Shown: positions 35,773 through 44,686 of the stretch, piece after piece
Layout of the letters: every line of letters begins with the position of its first letter
Numbering within the stretch: the stretch's first letter is position 1
Assembly (NCBI RefSeq): GCF_000720185.1
Contig: NZ_JOIY01000071.1
Location: 17,008 to 81,007 of the forward strand
Reading direction: 5' to 3'
DNA from: Streptomyces sp. NRRL S-340
GTDB lineage: Bacteria > Actinomycetota > Actinomycetes > Streptomycetales > Streptomycetaceae
DNA length: 64,000 nucleotides
Notes under the pieces: model-generated
What the model was told of the DNA's origin: nothing
Database searches by the model: none
What the model saw: only the letters and a program-made list of their open reading frames with translations
Translations under genes and position numbers: made by a program

Positions 35773-36993
35773 ATGGACCCCGACACCGGCGGCCCCCAGC
35801 CGGGCGGCCACGGACTCCTGACCGCGGGGGAGGACTGGCTGCGCATCGACGTCGGCAGCACCCTGGAGAACCCCGTCGTCACCCTCTACGCCGGAACCGA
35901 TCCCGGGGCGGAGAGCGGCTGGGACGAGGTCGAGGAGACCACCGTCATCTCAGCCTGGGAGGAGGTGCCCGACCCGGACGTCAAGGAGCCCACCGACGCC
36001 GTCGTCCGGGTCGACACGGTCACGATCTGCGGGACGGACCTGCACATCCTCAAGGGCGATGTCCCGGAGGTGCGCCCGGGCACGGTGCTGGGGCACGAGG
36101 CCGTCGGTGAGGTCGTCGAGACCGGCACCGATGTGCGGAGCGTACGGCCGGGGGAGCGGGTGCTGGTCTCCTGCATCACCGCCTGCGGGCGTTGCCGCTT
36201 CTGCCGTGAGGGCGTGTACGGCCAGTGCCTGGGCGGCGGGGGCTGGATCCTCGGCCACTTGATCGACGGCACTCAGGCGGAGTACGTGCGTGTGCCCTTC
36301 GCCGACCTGTCCGTGCATCCGCTGCCGGCCTCGGTGACGAACAGGGACGCCGTGCTGCTGGCGGACATCTTCCCCACCGCCTACGAGGTCGGCGTGCTGA
36401 ACGGCCGGGTCCGGCCCGGGGACACCGTCGCCGTGGTCGGAGCAGGCCCCATCGGCCTGGCGGCCGTCGCCACCGCTCGCCTGTTCGCGCCCGAACGCGT
36501 CATCGCGGTGGACCTCGCCCCGGCCCGGCTGGAGGCCGCGAGGAAACTCGGAGCCGAGGCGGTGGCGGACGCCCGTGAGGCTCCCGAGCAACTGGTCGCG
36601 GACCTCACGGGAGGGCTCGGCGCGGACGTGGTCGTCGAGGCGGTGGGAGTGCCGGAGACGTTCGAGATGTGCACCCGCATGGTGCGGCCAGGAGGACGAG
36701 TCGCCAACGTGGGCGTCCACGGCAGGCCGGCGACCCTGCACCTGGAGGATCTATGGATCAGGAATGTGACCATCACTACGGGCTTGGTGGACACCAGCTC
36801 CACGCCCACCCTGCTGAAGATGGCCGCTGCCGGGAGGCTGCCGACCTCCCAGCTGGTGACGCACGTCTTCCCGCTGGAGCAGACGCAGGAGGCCTACGAC
36901 GTCTTCGCGCACGCCGCCGACACCGGGGCCCTGAAGGTCGTCCTCGGTGAGCTGCCGCGGAACGAGGTCCTGCCCGTGACGGCGACCGATTGA
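35773..36993 (+). CDS. Zinc alcohol dehydrogenase with a foreign N-terminus
   Basis: Zinc-dependent medium-chain dehydrogenase from about residue 60 on: AWEEVPDPDVKEPTDAVVRV, catalytic-zinc CGTDLHILKGDVPEVRPG and GHEAVGEV, structural-zinc CGRCRFCREGVYGQC, NAD motif VVGAGPIGLAAVATA. The normal start (usually MKALVYHG...) is replaced by about 60 unrelated residues (LRIDVGSTLENPVVTLYAGT, ESGWDEVEETTVIS) joined at ISAWEEVP. The junction is in frame and the gene starts at ATG 35773. The barrel-like N-terminal strand is thus lost, and activity is uncertain. The gene opens the stress/dormancy-type region. Confidence 0.82.
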   Translation: MDPDTGGPQPGGHGLLTAGEDWLRIDVGSTLENPVVTLYAGTDPGAESGWDEVEETTVISAWEEVPDPDVKEPTDAVVRVDTVTICGTDLHILKGDVPEVRPGTVLGHEAVGEVVETGTDVRSVRPGERVLVSCITACGRCRFCREGVYGQCLGGGGWILGHLIDGTQAEYVRVPFADLSVHPLPASVTNRDAVLLADIFPTAYEVGVLNGRVRPGDTVAVVGAGPIGLAAVATARLFAPERVIAVDLAPARLEAARKLGAEAVADAREAPEQLVADLTGGLGADVVVEAVGVPETFEMCTRMVRPGGRVANVGVHGRPATLHLEDLWIRNVTITTGLVDTSSTPTLLKMAAAGRLPTSQLVTHVFPLEQTQEAYDVFAHAADTGALKVVLGELPRNEVLPVTATD

Positions 36994-37082
36994 GCCGGCG
37001 CGCGGAGGGCGGAGCGGGTCGGCCGGCCGTTTCGGTCATAACCGGAGAGAGCAGGTCAGAACCGGATAGAGCGGATCGACCG

Positions 37083-37520
37083 ATGTACCGCAATGACGGA
37101 TTCCGGGAGCTGGATCGGCAGGAATGCCTGCGGTTGCTGGTCACGACCGTGGTAGGCCGTGTCGTCCACACGCGCCAGGCACTGCCCGCCGTGCTCCCGG
37201 TGAACTATCGCGTGGGCAGCGACGGCGCGGTGCTGCTGCGTACCGCGGCCGCCTCCGAGCTGGCGCGCGCGATCGACGGTGCGGTCGTGGCGTTCGAGGC
37301 CGACGAGGTGGACGCGGCGACCCGCTCCGGCTGGAGCGTCGTGGTGACGGGTTCCGCGTCCGTGATGAGCGACCCCGCCGAGCGCGGTCACCTCGTCGCG
37401 GACTGGCCTCCCTCCTGGGTGCCCTCGCCCCGTGAGGTCTTCATCCGCATCGAGCCCGAGCTGGTCACCGGCCGGGAACTGGTCGGCGGCCGCAGCTTGT
37501 ACGGCCTCGATTCCTTCTGA
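37083..37520 (+). CDS. PNPOx-like flavin-binding protein
   Basis: 145-residue pyridoxamine-5'-phosphate-oxidase-fold protein: LDRQECLRLLVTTVVGRVVH, PAVLPVNYRVGSDGAVLLRT, FEADEVDAATRSGWSVVVTG, ending in FIRIEPELVTGREL. The pattern matches the small FMN/F420-type proteins abundant in actinobacterial dormancy regulons. ATG at 37083. A second PNPOx domain occurs in the gene at 53063. Likely co-regulated with neighbours by the DevR-like regulator (inference). Confidence 0.88.
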   Translation: MYRNDGFRELDRQECLRLLVTTVVGRVVHTRQALPAVLPVNYRVGSDGAVLLRTAAASELARAIDGAVVAFEADEVDAATRSGWSVVVTGSASVMSDPAERGHLVADWPPSWVPSPREVFIRIEPELVTGRELVGGRSLYGLDSF

Positions 37521-37559
37521 CTTCTGGCCAGGAGTCGGCCGACCACGCGGGAGGTTGTC

Positions 37560-38248
37560 GTGCAGGGCTTCCAGTACACCGTGAGTGACGTGATGACCAG
37601 CAAGGTCGTCGCCCTCGCAGGTGCCGCGACGTTCAAGGAGATCGTGCGGACGATGCGGCGCTGGGGCGTGAGCGCCATGCCGGTGCTGGACGGTGACGGT
37701 CACGTCACCGGGTCGTCTCCGAGGCGGACCTGCTGCGCAAGGAGGAGTTCCGTGACAGCGACGTGGACCGGCCCGTTGGTGACGTGGACCGGCCCGTCGG
37801 ATCGGCCGGCCCGCCGGGCGCGGTCAGAGCGCGGGCGGTCACGGCCCAGGACCTGGCGACCAGACCGGCGGTCTCCGTCCGTGCCGACGCGACCCTCGCC
37901 GCGGCTGCCAGAATCATGGCCCGGCACGGGATCAAGCGGCTTCCTGTCGTCGATGACCGAGGGGTTCTCATCGGCATCGTCAGCCGCTCCGATCTCCTCA
38001 AGGTGTTCCTCCGCAGCGACGAGGCCATCGCGCAGGAGGTCCGGCACCAGGTCGTCGCCGGGCGGTTCCCGGTTCCGCTCGACTCGGTGCGCGTGCGGGT
38101 GCGCGAAGGCGTCGTCACTTTGTCGGGGGAGGTGGCGGACGTGTCCATGGTGCCGCTCGCCCTGCGCCTGGTCCGCTCGGTCGAGGGAGTGGTGGATGTC
38201 CGCTCCACGGTCACGACGTCGCGGCGGAGCACCGGCCCGGCGGCATGA
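37560..38248 (+). pseudogene. CBS-BON domain protein, broken by one frameshift
   Basis: Starts at GTG 37560 after GGGAGG. First CBS half reads FQYTVSDVMTSKVVALAG, RRWGVSAMPVLDGDGHVTG; the frame then shifts at about 37709-37712 and continues with the second CBS (RPAVSVRADATLAAAARIMA, RLPVVDDRGVLIGIVSRSDL) and a BON domain (VRVREGVVTLSGEV). Restoring one G (ACCGGGTC to ACCGGGGTC) rejoins them as GVVSEADLLRKEEF. CBS pairs bind adenosyl ligands. Likely either a very recent mutation or a base-call error. Confidence 0.8.
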
Positions 38249-38339
38249 TGGTCCGTGGCCAGGAGGCTCCGGCGCGGTGTCGCTCCCACGGTCTCTCGGG
38301 CGCCGCCCAGTGAGGATGCCGGAGACCCCCCTTCAGGCT

Positions 38340-39005
38340 TCAGTCCGGGTCCACCGGGGCGGCCGCGCTCGTCAGCCGGCAGTCGACGTCCACCACGCCC
38401 TCGACGGCGCGTGCGAGGCGCGCGGCGACGGGCACGAACGACGTGTCCCTGATGCGCCCGGTGAGGGTCACCACACCGTCGCAGACCTCGACGCGGGCCG
38501 TCTCGCCGGTGGCGTGGAAGAGGGGTGACACGACTTCCCGCCGTACTTCCTCGGCGATGTCGTCGTCCGAGCGCAGGAACACCTTCAGCAGGTCCGCGCG
38601 GCTGACCAGTCCTTCGAGCATGCCCTCGGCGCTGACGACGGGAAGCCGTTTCACCTTGCGCACGGCCATGATGCGGGCCGCCTCGGCGAGTGTGGCGTCC
38701 GCGTGAACGGTCACGGCCGGCGTGCTCATCAGTTCTCCGGCGGTCAGGGCGCCCGCCTTGGCGAGGTCGGGCAGGCGCCTCAGTTGAGTGAAGCGGTCCG
38801 GATCGCTGTCACGGAACTCCTCCTTCGGCAGCAGATCGGCCTCTGAGACGACGCCGATCACCCGGCCCTCGCCCTCCAGGACCGGGAGCGCGCTGACCTT
38901 CCACTGCTCCATGAGGCTGATGATGTCCTTGAACGGGGCGTCGCGCCCCACGGCCACGACGGTCTGCGTCATGACGTCGCTGACGGAGTGCGGGCTGCTG
39001 GGCAT
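38340..39005 (-). CDS. CBS-BON domain protein
   Basis: Intact 221-residue relative of the preceding gene. Two CBS domains (VSDVMTQTVVAVGRDAPF; VIGVVSEADLLPKEEFRD; MSTPAVTVHADATLAEAARI; GLVSRADLLKVFLRSD) followed by a BON domain (ARVEVCDGVVTLTGRIRD). ATG preceded by AAGGAGGAG. Convergent with the frameshifted copy, giving an inverted pair of paralogues. A ligand-sensing role linked to dormancy/energy state is typical of such genes. Confidence 0.92.
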   Translation of the reverse strand: MPSSPHSVSDVMTQTVVAVGRDAPFKDIISLMEQWKVSALPVLEGEGRVIGVVSEADLLPKEEFRDSDPDRFTQLRRLPDLAKAGALTAGELMSTPAVTVHADATLAEAARIMAVRKVKRLPVVSAEGMLEGLVSRADLLKVFLRSDDDIAEEVRREVVSPLFHATGETARVEVCDGVVTLTGRIRDTSFVPVAARLARAVEGVVDVDCRLTSAAAPVDPD

Positions 39006-39066
39006 GGTCTCGTTCTCCTCCTTAAGGTGCCGGTGCGCCGCTGTCCCGTCCGGCCTTGCCGGAGCG

Positions 39067-39519
39067 TCACCGGGGTCCGCTGCCGTAGGGGGCGTACAGG
39101 TCCAGGAGGCGGATCCGGGCCGCGTGCAGCCGGTGGGCGGTCACCTTGCCGACCCAGCGGGCGACGGCACGTCCGAACTCCGCGTCCCGCTCGCACAGCA
39201 TCCGTACGGTGGCCGCCTCGAACTCGTGGGCGCGTACCGGGCTGGTGGCCCCGGCGCCCAAGTGCCACAGGTAGGGCGGGAAGTGCCAGGACCAGCCGAC
39301 CAGTTCTCCGTGGCCCAGGGTCTCGATGACGGCGGCGCGGCGGCCGGGGACGTGCAGGTCGAGGGCGATCGTTCCGGTCCGGATGATCCAGAAGCGCTCC
39401 GCGTGCTGCCCTTCCTCGAACAGGCGGGCGCCCATGGGGAAGGAGACGTCGTGGGCCAGGGACATCAGCTGTGCCCGGTGTTCGGCGGGCAGCGCGGCGG
39501 CCTGGGTGGTGGAGGTCAT
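39067..39519 (-). CDS. Cyclic-nucleotide-binding-domain (CRP-like) protein without HTH
   Basis: 150 residues: the cNMP-binding beta-roll is evident (PMGARLFEEGQHAERFWIIR, TGTIALDL, IETLGHGELVGWSWHFPPY, FEAATVRMLCERD) but there is no DNA-binding domain. The residues at the phosphate-binding cassette are not the canonical RxA pair, so a cyclic nucleotide ligand is doubtful. GGAAGGAG precedes the ATG. Similar stand-alone proteins occur with USP and CBS genes in Streptomyces stress islands. A GGGCCC-n3-GGCC site lies about 100 bp upstream. Confidence 0.85.
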   Translation of the reverse strand: MTSTTQAAALPAEHRAQLMSLAHDVSFPMGARLFEEGQHAERFWIIRTGTIALDLHVPGRRAAVIETLGHGELVGWSWHFPPYLWHLGAGATSPVRAHEFEAATVRMLCERDAEFGRAVARWVGKVTAHRLHAARIRLLDLYAPYGSGPR

Positions 39520-39621
39520 CGTAGAACTCCTTCCGCGGTGCCGACCCGACGGGAGGGCGGCTCACCTTCAGCGTGCGGTCGCCCGGACGCGGGCCGCCAC
39601 GGGCCGTCCGGGCCGAGTGGA

Positions 39622-39636
39622 GGGCCCTTCGGCCTC
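39622..39636. promoter_or_regulatory. Candidate DevR/OsdR-type box
   Basis: GGGCCCTTCGGCCTC, one of several GGGACC/GGGCCC-n3-GGCCC sites in this region; 103 bp upstream of the CRP-like gene and within its promoter zone. Assignment to the DevR-like regulator is inference. Confidence 0.3.
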
Positions 39637-39666
39637 AAGCGCCCCCGCGCCCCGGTCCGCATCCGC

Positions 39667-39921
39667 TCAGCGCAGGCGCCGCAGATACGGGTCGTGGGGG
39701 CGGCGCGGGAGCAGGTGGACGCGCGCCGCGGCCACGCGTTCGGCGGCCTGCCGGGCGGAGGTACGGCTGATGGCGAAGAACCGCAGCCGCAGGTTCGCGT
39801 CGGGCATCCCCCCGTACAGGTGCAGCACCCCGGCGTGGTCGCCGGGGTGCGAGCGGCGGATCCGGATGGTGGTGCCGTCGGTCAGCAGCGCGTGCACCGG
39901 TGCTTGCTCGGTGTCGGCCAT
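39667..39921 (-). pseudogene. Truncated acetyltransferase (Pat-like GNAT start)
   Basis: 84 residues that match only the beginning of the GNAT/acyl-CoA-synthetase-linked acetyltransferases: LLTDGTTIRIRRSHPGDHAG, VLHLYGGMPDANLRLRFFAI SR (short gap added). The acetyl-CoA binding loop never appears; the end (PRRPHDPYLRRLR) is unrelated. Good ribosome site GGAGGGAG, so it may still be translated. Confidence 0.6.
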
Positions 39922-40160
39922 CGCGTACGTCTCCCTCCGCGCTCACGGCCCCAGCCTGTGATGCCTCAGCTCCGTGCCACAGAGGCCGGCCGGGCACCGG
40001 AGGGGGGCGGCCCTCGTCCGCGGCGTTGGCCTGCCGTGCCGGGCACCACCCGTGTCGCCGGGTACCGGGCGCCGGAGCCCTGGAGCCGGGGCCCTGTGCC
40101 GCGTCGTGCGGGGACCGTGGGCCTCGCGCCGGGCGGCGCCGGATGCGACGGTGGCGGCAG

Positions 40161-40172
40161 CGGGACGTCCCG
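40161..40172. promoter_or_regulatory. Palindrome CGGGACGTCCCG upstream of the USP gene
   Basis: Perfect 12-bp inverted repeat with GGGAC/GTCCC half-sites, the same half-sites as the mycobacterial Dos box, 30 bp before the USP start. Suggestive only. Confidence 0.35.
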
Positions 40173-40202
40173 GAGCAGGATGCGGCATTCGGCTGAGAGG
40201 CG

Positions 40203-41087
40203 GTGACAAGGATGGAGTTGCCCCTGGTCGTGGGTGTGGACGGTTCGGGAGCGAGCCTGGCCGCGGTGGACTGGGCGGTGGACGAGGCCGCCCGGCACGG
40301 TCTGCCGCTCAGGTTGGTGTACGGCTCCCTGTGGGAGCGTTACGAGGGGAGTGAGCCCTCGGGCAGTCCTGAGTGCCCCTCGGAGCAGGTGATGGCCGAG
40401 CACGTGGTCGCCGTCGCCGAGGAGCGGGCACGGCGCCGCGACCCCGGTGCCAAGGTGACCTCGGACGTCCTTCCCGAGGACCCGGTCTCCGCTCTGGCGG
40501 GCGCCGGGGACAGCGCCTTCGCCGTGGTCACCGGCTCCCGGGGACGGGGCGAGCTGAAGGGCTTGCTGCTGGGGTCGGTGAGCCTGGCGGTGGCGGGCCG
40601 GGCACGGTGCCCGGTGATCGTGGTCCGCGGGGACGCCGCCGGGCCGGCCGGGACGCACGAGCGGATCCTGCTCGGCGCTGGTGGAGTGGAGACCGGTCGA
40701 GAGGCGGTCCGGTTCGCCTTCCGCGAGGCCGGGGTACGTCGCTGCGTTCTCGAGATCGTCCGCGCGTGGCGCAGCCCGCGACCCGCAGCGGCCGGTGGCC
40801 CGGTGGCGGGTGAGGACTCCGCGCCGGGACAGGAGGAACGAGCCGCGGGACTGCTCGAACAACTGCTGAGTGAAGCCATGGTCGACCATCCGGCGGTCCG
40901 GCAGCGCTGCGCGACCGTTGAGGGTCCGCCGCACCGGGTGCTTGTGGAGCTATCGGCCGCCGCTGATCTGGTGATCGTCGGTGCGCGGCGCGAAGCAGGA
41001 GCCTTCGGGTTCCAACTGGGCCGTACGGCACACGCGTTGCTGCACCATGCGAGATGTCCGGTGGCGGTGGTTCCGCAGCGGATGTGA
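40203..41087 (+). CDS. Tandem-domain universal stress protein
   Basis: 294 residues with two USP domains. Domain 1: LVVGVDGSGASLAAVDWAVD and ATP-loop GSRGRGELKGLLLGSVS; domain 2 begins around 155 (ILLGAGG) and ends VIVGARREAGAFGFQLGR, HHARCPVAVVP. The second ATP loop (GARREAGAFG) is degenerate relative to G-2x-G-9x-G(S/T). GTG 40203 is used (GAGAGG upstream); ATG 40212 is an alternative. USPs of this form are core members of DosR/OsdR-type regulons. Confidence 0.93.
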   Translation: MTRMELPLVVGVDGSGASLAAVDWAVDEAARHGLPLRLVYGSLWERYEGSEPSGSPECPSEQVMAEHVVAVAEERARRRDPGAKVTSDVLPEDPVSALAGAGDSAFAVVTGSRGRGELKGLLLGSVSLAVAGRARCPVIVVRGDAAGPAGTHERILLGAGGVETGREAVRFAFREAGVRRCVLEIVRAWRSPRPAAAGGPVAGEDSAPGQEERAAGLLEQLLSEAMVDHPAVRQRCATVEGPPHRVLVELSAAADLVIVGARREAGAFGFQLGRTAHALLHHARCPVAVVPQRM

Positions 41088-41291
41088 CAGCCTGGTGGCG
41101 CCGGGCGCCACACCGCAGGCGACGCGGCGAGGTCGTCGGCGAGACCACGGCCGGCCCCTCCTCGTAGGGCACCGCCGCCGTGTGCCGGTGGCGGTCGCAG
41201 GGGGCTGCCGCCGGCGCCGACACGTGGGCGGGGACGGAGAACCGAGCCGTCGGCACCCACCGCCCGTGAGCCGGCGGCGCGATGCCCTGCG

Positions 41292-42608
41292 ATGTCGGAA
41301 CGCGTGAGTGGTCAGGGCGGGGGCGGGGAGATGCGCAGAGCTTCGAGGACGGCTGGAGCGCCGGACGAGCTGGAACGTCGCCTGGGAGTGCCGGACGCCG
41401 TGGTGATCGGTCTCGGCGCGATGCTGGGAGCGGGAATCTTCGCGGCGCCGGGCCCCGCGGCGCGCGCGGCGGGTTCGGCACTGTTGGCGGGGCTGGCCGT
41501 CGCGGCGGTGGTGGCGTACTGCAACGCCACCTCGTCGGCGCGGCTGGCCGCCAGATACCCGGCCTCGGGCGGCGCCTACGTCTACGGACGTGAGCGGCTG
41601 GGCGCGTTCTGGGGATACCTCGCCGGCTGGGCCTTCGTGACCGGCAAGACGGCCTCGTGCGCGGCGATGGCTCTCACCGTGGGCACTTACGTGTCACCCG
41701 CTCACGCACACGTGGTCGCGGTCGGGGCTGTGGTGGTGGTGACCGCCGTCGACTACGCCGGTGTGCGTAAGTCGGCGTGGCTGACCCGAGTGATCGTCAC
41801 GCTCGTGCTGGCCGTTCTCGCCGCCGTCGTGGCGGTCTCGCTGGCCGCGGGCACCGCCGGCGTCACGCACGCGGGCGGGGGACCACGCGTTTCGTTCGGC
41901 GGGGTGCTTCAGGCCGGCGGGCTGCTGTTCTTCGCCTTCGCGGGCTACGCCCGGATCGCCACGCTCGGGGAGGAGGTGCGCGACCCGGCGCGGACCGTCC
42001 CCCGTGCCGTACGCCTCGCGCTCGGCACCACTGTCGTCGTCTACGCCCTCGTCGCCGTCAGCGCCCTGACCGTGCTCGGCCCCGGCCGCCTGGCCGAGTC
42101 TCCCGCACCGCTGGTGGAGACGGTGCGGGCCGCGGGCGCCGGTCGTCTCGCACCCGTGGTCCGGGCGGGCGCGGCGCTCGCGTCGCTGGGTTCGCTGCTC
42201 GCTCTGGTCCTCGGGGTCTCGCGCACGGTGCTCGCCATGGCTCGCGACCGGCACCTCCCCCCTGTCCTGTCCGCCGTTCACCCCCGGTTCAAGGTGCCGC
42301 ACCGGGCCGGGGCGGCGGTCGGCGCGGTGGTGGCCGTCGTCGCGGCGGTGGCCGACGTGCGTGCGGCGATCGGCTTCTCCTCCTTCGGCGTGCTGGCCTA
42401 CTACGCCGTCGCCAACGCCTCCGCCTGGACCCTGTCAGGGACCGGAGGCGGCCGAGCCGGGCTCGTTCCCGCCGTAGGCCTGGCGGGCTGTCTCGCGCTC
42501 GCGCTCGCCCTGCCCATGGCCTCGGTGATCAGCGGTGCCGCCGTGCTCGCCGCCGGTGCTGCGATCTACGGCGCCCGTCGTGCGCTCGCGGGCCGGGCCG
42601 CCGCCTGA
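41292..42608 (+). CDS. APC-superfamily amino-acid permease
   Basis: About 12 membrane segments in 438 residues. Helix 1 has the APC substrate motif GLGAMLGAGIFAAPG and TM3 region RYPASGGAYVYGRERLG. The start is uncertain: ATG 41292 has no ribosome box, while ATG 41331 (MRRASRTAGAPDELER) follows a G-rich run. Lies downstream of the USP gene with 200 bp between. Probably an amino-acid or polyamine carrier; cargo cannot be inferred. Confidence 0.9.
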   Translation: MSERVSGQGGGGEMRRASRTAGAPDELERRLGVPDAVVIGLGAMLGAGIFAAPGPAARAAGSALLAGLAVAAVVAYCNATSSARLAARYPASGGAYVYGRERLGAFWGYLAGWAFVTGKTASCAAMALTVGTYVSPAHAHVVAVGAVVVVTAVDYAGVRKSAWLTRVIVTLVLAVLAAVVAVSLAAGTAGVTHAGGGPRVSFGGVLQAGGLLFFAFAGYARIATLGEEVRDPARTVPRAVRLALGTTVVVYALVAVSALTVLGPGRLAESPAPLVETVRAAGAGRLAPVVRAGAALASLGSLLALVLGVSRTVLAMARDRHLPPVLSAVHPRFKVPHRAGAAVGAVVAVVAAVADVRAAIGFSSFGVLAYYAVANASAWTLSGTGGGRAGLVPAVGLAGCLALALALPMASVISGAAVLAAGAAIYGARRALAGRAAA

Positions 42609-42658
42609 GCCCGGTCCACGACGCGGAGAGCCGCGACACGCCGGATCCGTTTGCCTAA

Positions 42659-42820
42659 GAGCTGCGAACAAAAGGGGCGCCCGGCTCGCGACGCCCGGCA
42701 CGCACGCTCGCGGCGTTGCCGGAAGGCCCTGGTGGCTCCGCTACAAGGACCTTCCGGCGCCTTGCGATCGCACGCACCGGACGCCGCGAGCTGACCGGAC
42801 TCCCCTTTTGTTCGCAACTC
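42659..42820. mobile_element. MITE-like 162-bp inverted-repeat element (copy A)
   Basis: Ends are 19-bp inverted repeats GAG(C/T)TGCGAACAAAAGGGG (42659-42677 and 42802-42820, one mismatch; 15 bp perfect). Inner parts of both arms also pair imperfectly (CCGG...CTCGCG...CGTCCGG). No coding capacity. A related core sequence occurs at 50956-51063. No target-site duplication is evident. Lies 50 bp after the permease stop, so it may also act as a terminator. Confidence 0.65.
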
Positions 42821-42849
42821 TGAAGAGGACCTGACCCGATGGACCAGGC

Positions 42850-43291
42850 TCGGTGCGGAGGCCAGGTCCGCCGTCGACGGTGTCCCGGAGTACGCCTTCG
42901 GTCCGAGCCGACGGGACGGCAAGTCCCTCCTGCGGGACTTCGCGGGGCGCCACCGGGTGGCGGGCCGTGACCGTCCGTCCTTCGAGGGACGCCCGCAACT
43001 GGCCATGCTCAGCACCCGCGGGGACACCCCGCGGGACTGGCTGGTCACCGGCCAGGCACTGGAACGCGTCCTGCTGGAGACGACGTCGGGCGGGCTCGCC
43101 ACGTCCCTGACGTCCCACCCGCTGGAAAGCGCGGACCTCCGTCTGCTTGTCAACGACTCCGTCAGCGGCCGCGGTCACGTCCAGATGGTGCTGCGCCTCG
43201 GATACGGCCTCACGGACCGGCGACGCCTCGCGGATCCGTCGAGGACGTCTTCGGCGTCCTCGACGGAGCAGAGGACACGCCCGGCAGCTGA
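42850..43291 (+). pseudogene. C-terminal relic of an Acg-family nitroreductase
   Basis: One frame reads SEARSAVDGVPEY-like debris, then YAFGPSRRDGKSLLRDFAG, RPQLAMLSTRGDTPRDWLVT, GQALERVLLETTSGGLATSL and HVQMVLRLGYGL, as in Acg-type putative nitroreductases common in DosR regulons. Near 43213-43215 the frame shifts; the other frame ends properly (SVEDVFGVLDGAEDTPGS, stop 43289-43291). One lost G (ACGGGACC to ACGGACC) explains it. The N-terminal half is absent, cut close to copy A of the inverted-repeat element. Confidence 0.65.
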
Positions 43292-43465
43292 CCCACGTCG
43301 GCCACCGGGATCTCCTGGGGAGCGGACGGCAGTCCATTTCAGAGGAAACACAGAGCATTCGACCGCTGGTACGGGAGTCCTGTCCTGAGCACCATGAAAG
43401 TGTCATGCCCATGGCCAGAACCTGACCTGTGTCGCCGTCAGGTTCCACACTTGAGGAGCACCCCC

Positions 43466-43924
43466 ATGAACTTCTCATCGGCTCTGCCCTTACGCAGCTT
43501 GCGTCCCGTCGCCCAGGCCGTGTTCCGCCTGGTGACCGGGTTCCTCTTCGCCTGCCACGGCGCGGCGTCCTTGTTCGGCGTCCTGGGCGGGGCCCACGGC
43601 GGTGGCAGCGTGCCCACCCTGCAGTGGCCCGCGTGGTGGGCCGCCGCCATCCAGCTGGTCGGCGGAGCCCTCGTGGCCCTCGGCCTGTTCACGCGGACGG
43701 CAGCTGTCATCTGCTCCGGATCCATGGCCTACGCCTACTTCAGCGTGCACCAGTCGCACGCTCTGCTCCCGATCGACAACGGCGGCGAGCCTGCGGTCAT
43801 GTTCTGCTGGACATTCCTCCTCATCGCCTGCCTCGGCCCCGGTGCCTGGGCAGCGGAATCCTTGCTGAGGAGAGGCACCGTGGCAGCGGACGAGGACGGC
43901 GTGGCACCCGTACCCACCTCGTAG
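43466..43924 (+). CDS. DoxX-family membrane protein
   Basis: 152 residues, four membrane segments (about 16-40, 55-75, 78-98, 110-128). Family words: VFRLVTGFLFACHGAASLFG, WWAAAIQLVGGALVALGLF, SHALLPIDNGGEPAVMFCWT. GAGGAG 8 nt before ATG 43466. DoxX-like proteins act at the membrane in redox and oxidative-stress contexts. A 10-bp stem terminator lies 33 nt downstream. Confidence 0.93.
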   Translation: MNFSSALPLRSLRPVAQAVFRLVTGFLFACHGAASLFGVLGGAHGGGSVPTLQWPAWWAAAIQLVGGALVALGLFTRTAAVICSGSMAYAYFSVHQSHALLPIDNGGEPAVMFCWTFLLIACLGPGAWAAESLLRRGTVAADEDGVAPVPTS

Positions 43925-43956
43925 TCATCACTCCACCCGCGCCGTCGGCACGGAAC

Positions 43957-44013
43957 GTGCCGTGCGCACGAATGCGCCCCGGTGAGCACGAGGGGCTCTC
44001 GTACGCACGGCAC
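43957..44013. terminator. Inverted repeat after the DoxX gene
   Basis: Stem GTGCCGTGCG (43957-43966) with CGCACGGCAC (44004-44013), 37-nt loop that can fold further. Probable terminator. Confidence 0.5.
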
Positions 44014-44686
44014 AGGCCGGGCCGGCGCGACCCGCACCCGTGGACCGGCCGGGCATGCCGTCGACCGGTACCGGCCAGGCGCCTCTCGCAGGGCCCGGGC
44101 CGTTCGCGGCTCAGGGGCTGTGGTGCAGACTCCGTCCGGGCAGCGGCACCGACACTGGGAGCAGAGCGCCTTCCACGACGAGGCCGGCCGATCCCAGCGG
44201 CTCCGTCCAGTCGCCCACGTCATCCGTGTGGTCGGGGAGCCCCGGACCTCTGGAGAGGCCGGTGTCCCGTTCCACCGGATCGTCCGGCACAAGCAGCAGG
44301 CCGTGCCCTCTCAGGTACCACCTACGACGGGAGGGAGCGGGCCGTCCCTCCTGACGGCGCAAGCGAGTGACGGCCACGAGCGGGAAGGCAGCGTCGGCCG
44401 GCCCGTTCCGGGGGCCGGTCGGAGGCCGGGCGGGACCTTCGGCCCCTGTGCGCGGCGGTGGTCGCCGACGAGGCTTGCCTGTGAGGAGGTGCTGTGACGC
44501 GATACACGCCCACCCGGGCGCCCTCCCCAGGGCGTCGGCGCCACGTCTGACTGTTATCCGGCGTTCCGGGTCATGAGGTGCGTCTCCTTCGCGGCACCCT
44601 CGGAGGCTGAGCCGGATTTCACATGCCTCACGGCGAAGCCCTCTGCCCAACACGTCGAGCGAGGCATCGGAAGGCAGGCATTCCCC
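44014..44686. other. Stretch without a firm gene; contains a DevR-type box
   Basis: A minus-strand frame ending at 44111 reads GLLLVPDDPVERDTGLSRGP and might be a gene fragment, but no start or family is clear. At 44432-44446 lies GGGACCTTCGGCCCC, the best match in the window to the recurring stress-region palindrome. Confidence 0.35.
44432..44446. promoter_or_regulatory. Candidate DevR/OsdR-type box
   Basis: GGGACCTTCGGCCCC: arms GGGACC/GGCCCC around TTC with one mismatch. About 240 bp upstream of the Gly/His-rich exported protein gene. The same form recurs at 54768. Confidence 0.4.

Noticed and set aside
44111..44350. Minus-strand frame with GLLLVPDDPVERDTGLSRGP as a gene
   Set aside because: No start codon with a ribosome site and no recognisable family; kept only as a note in the gap entry.
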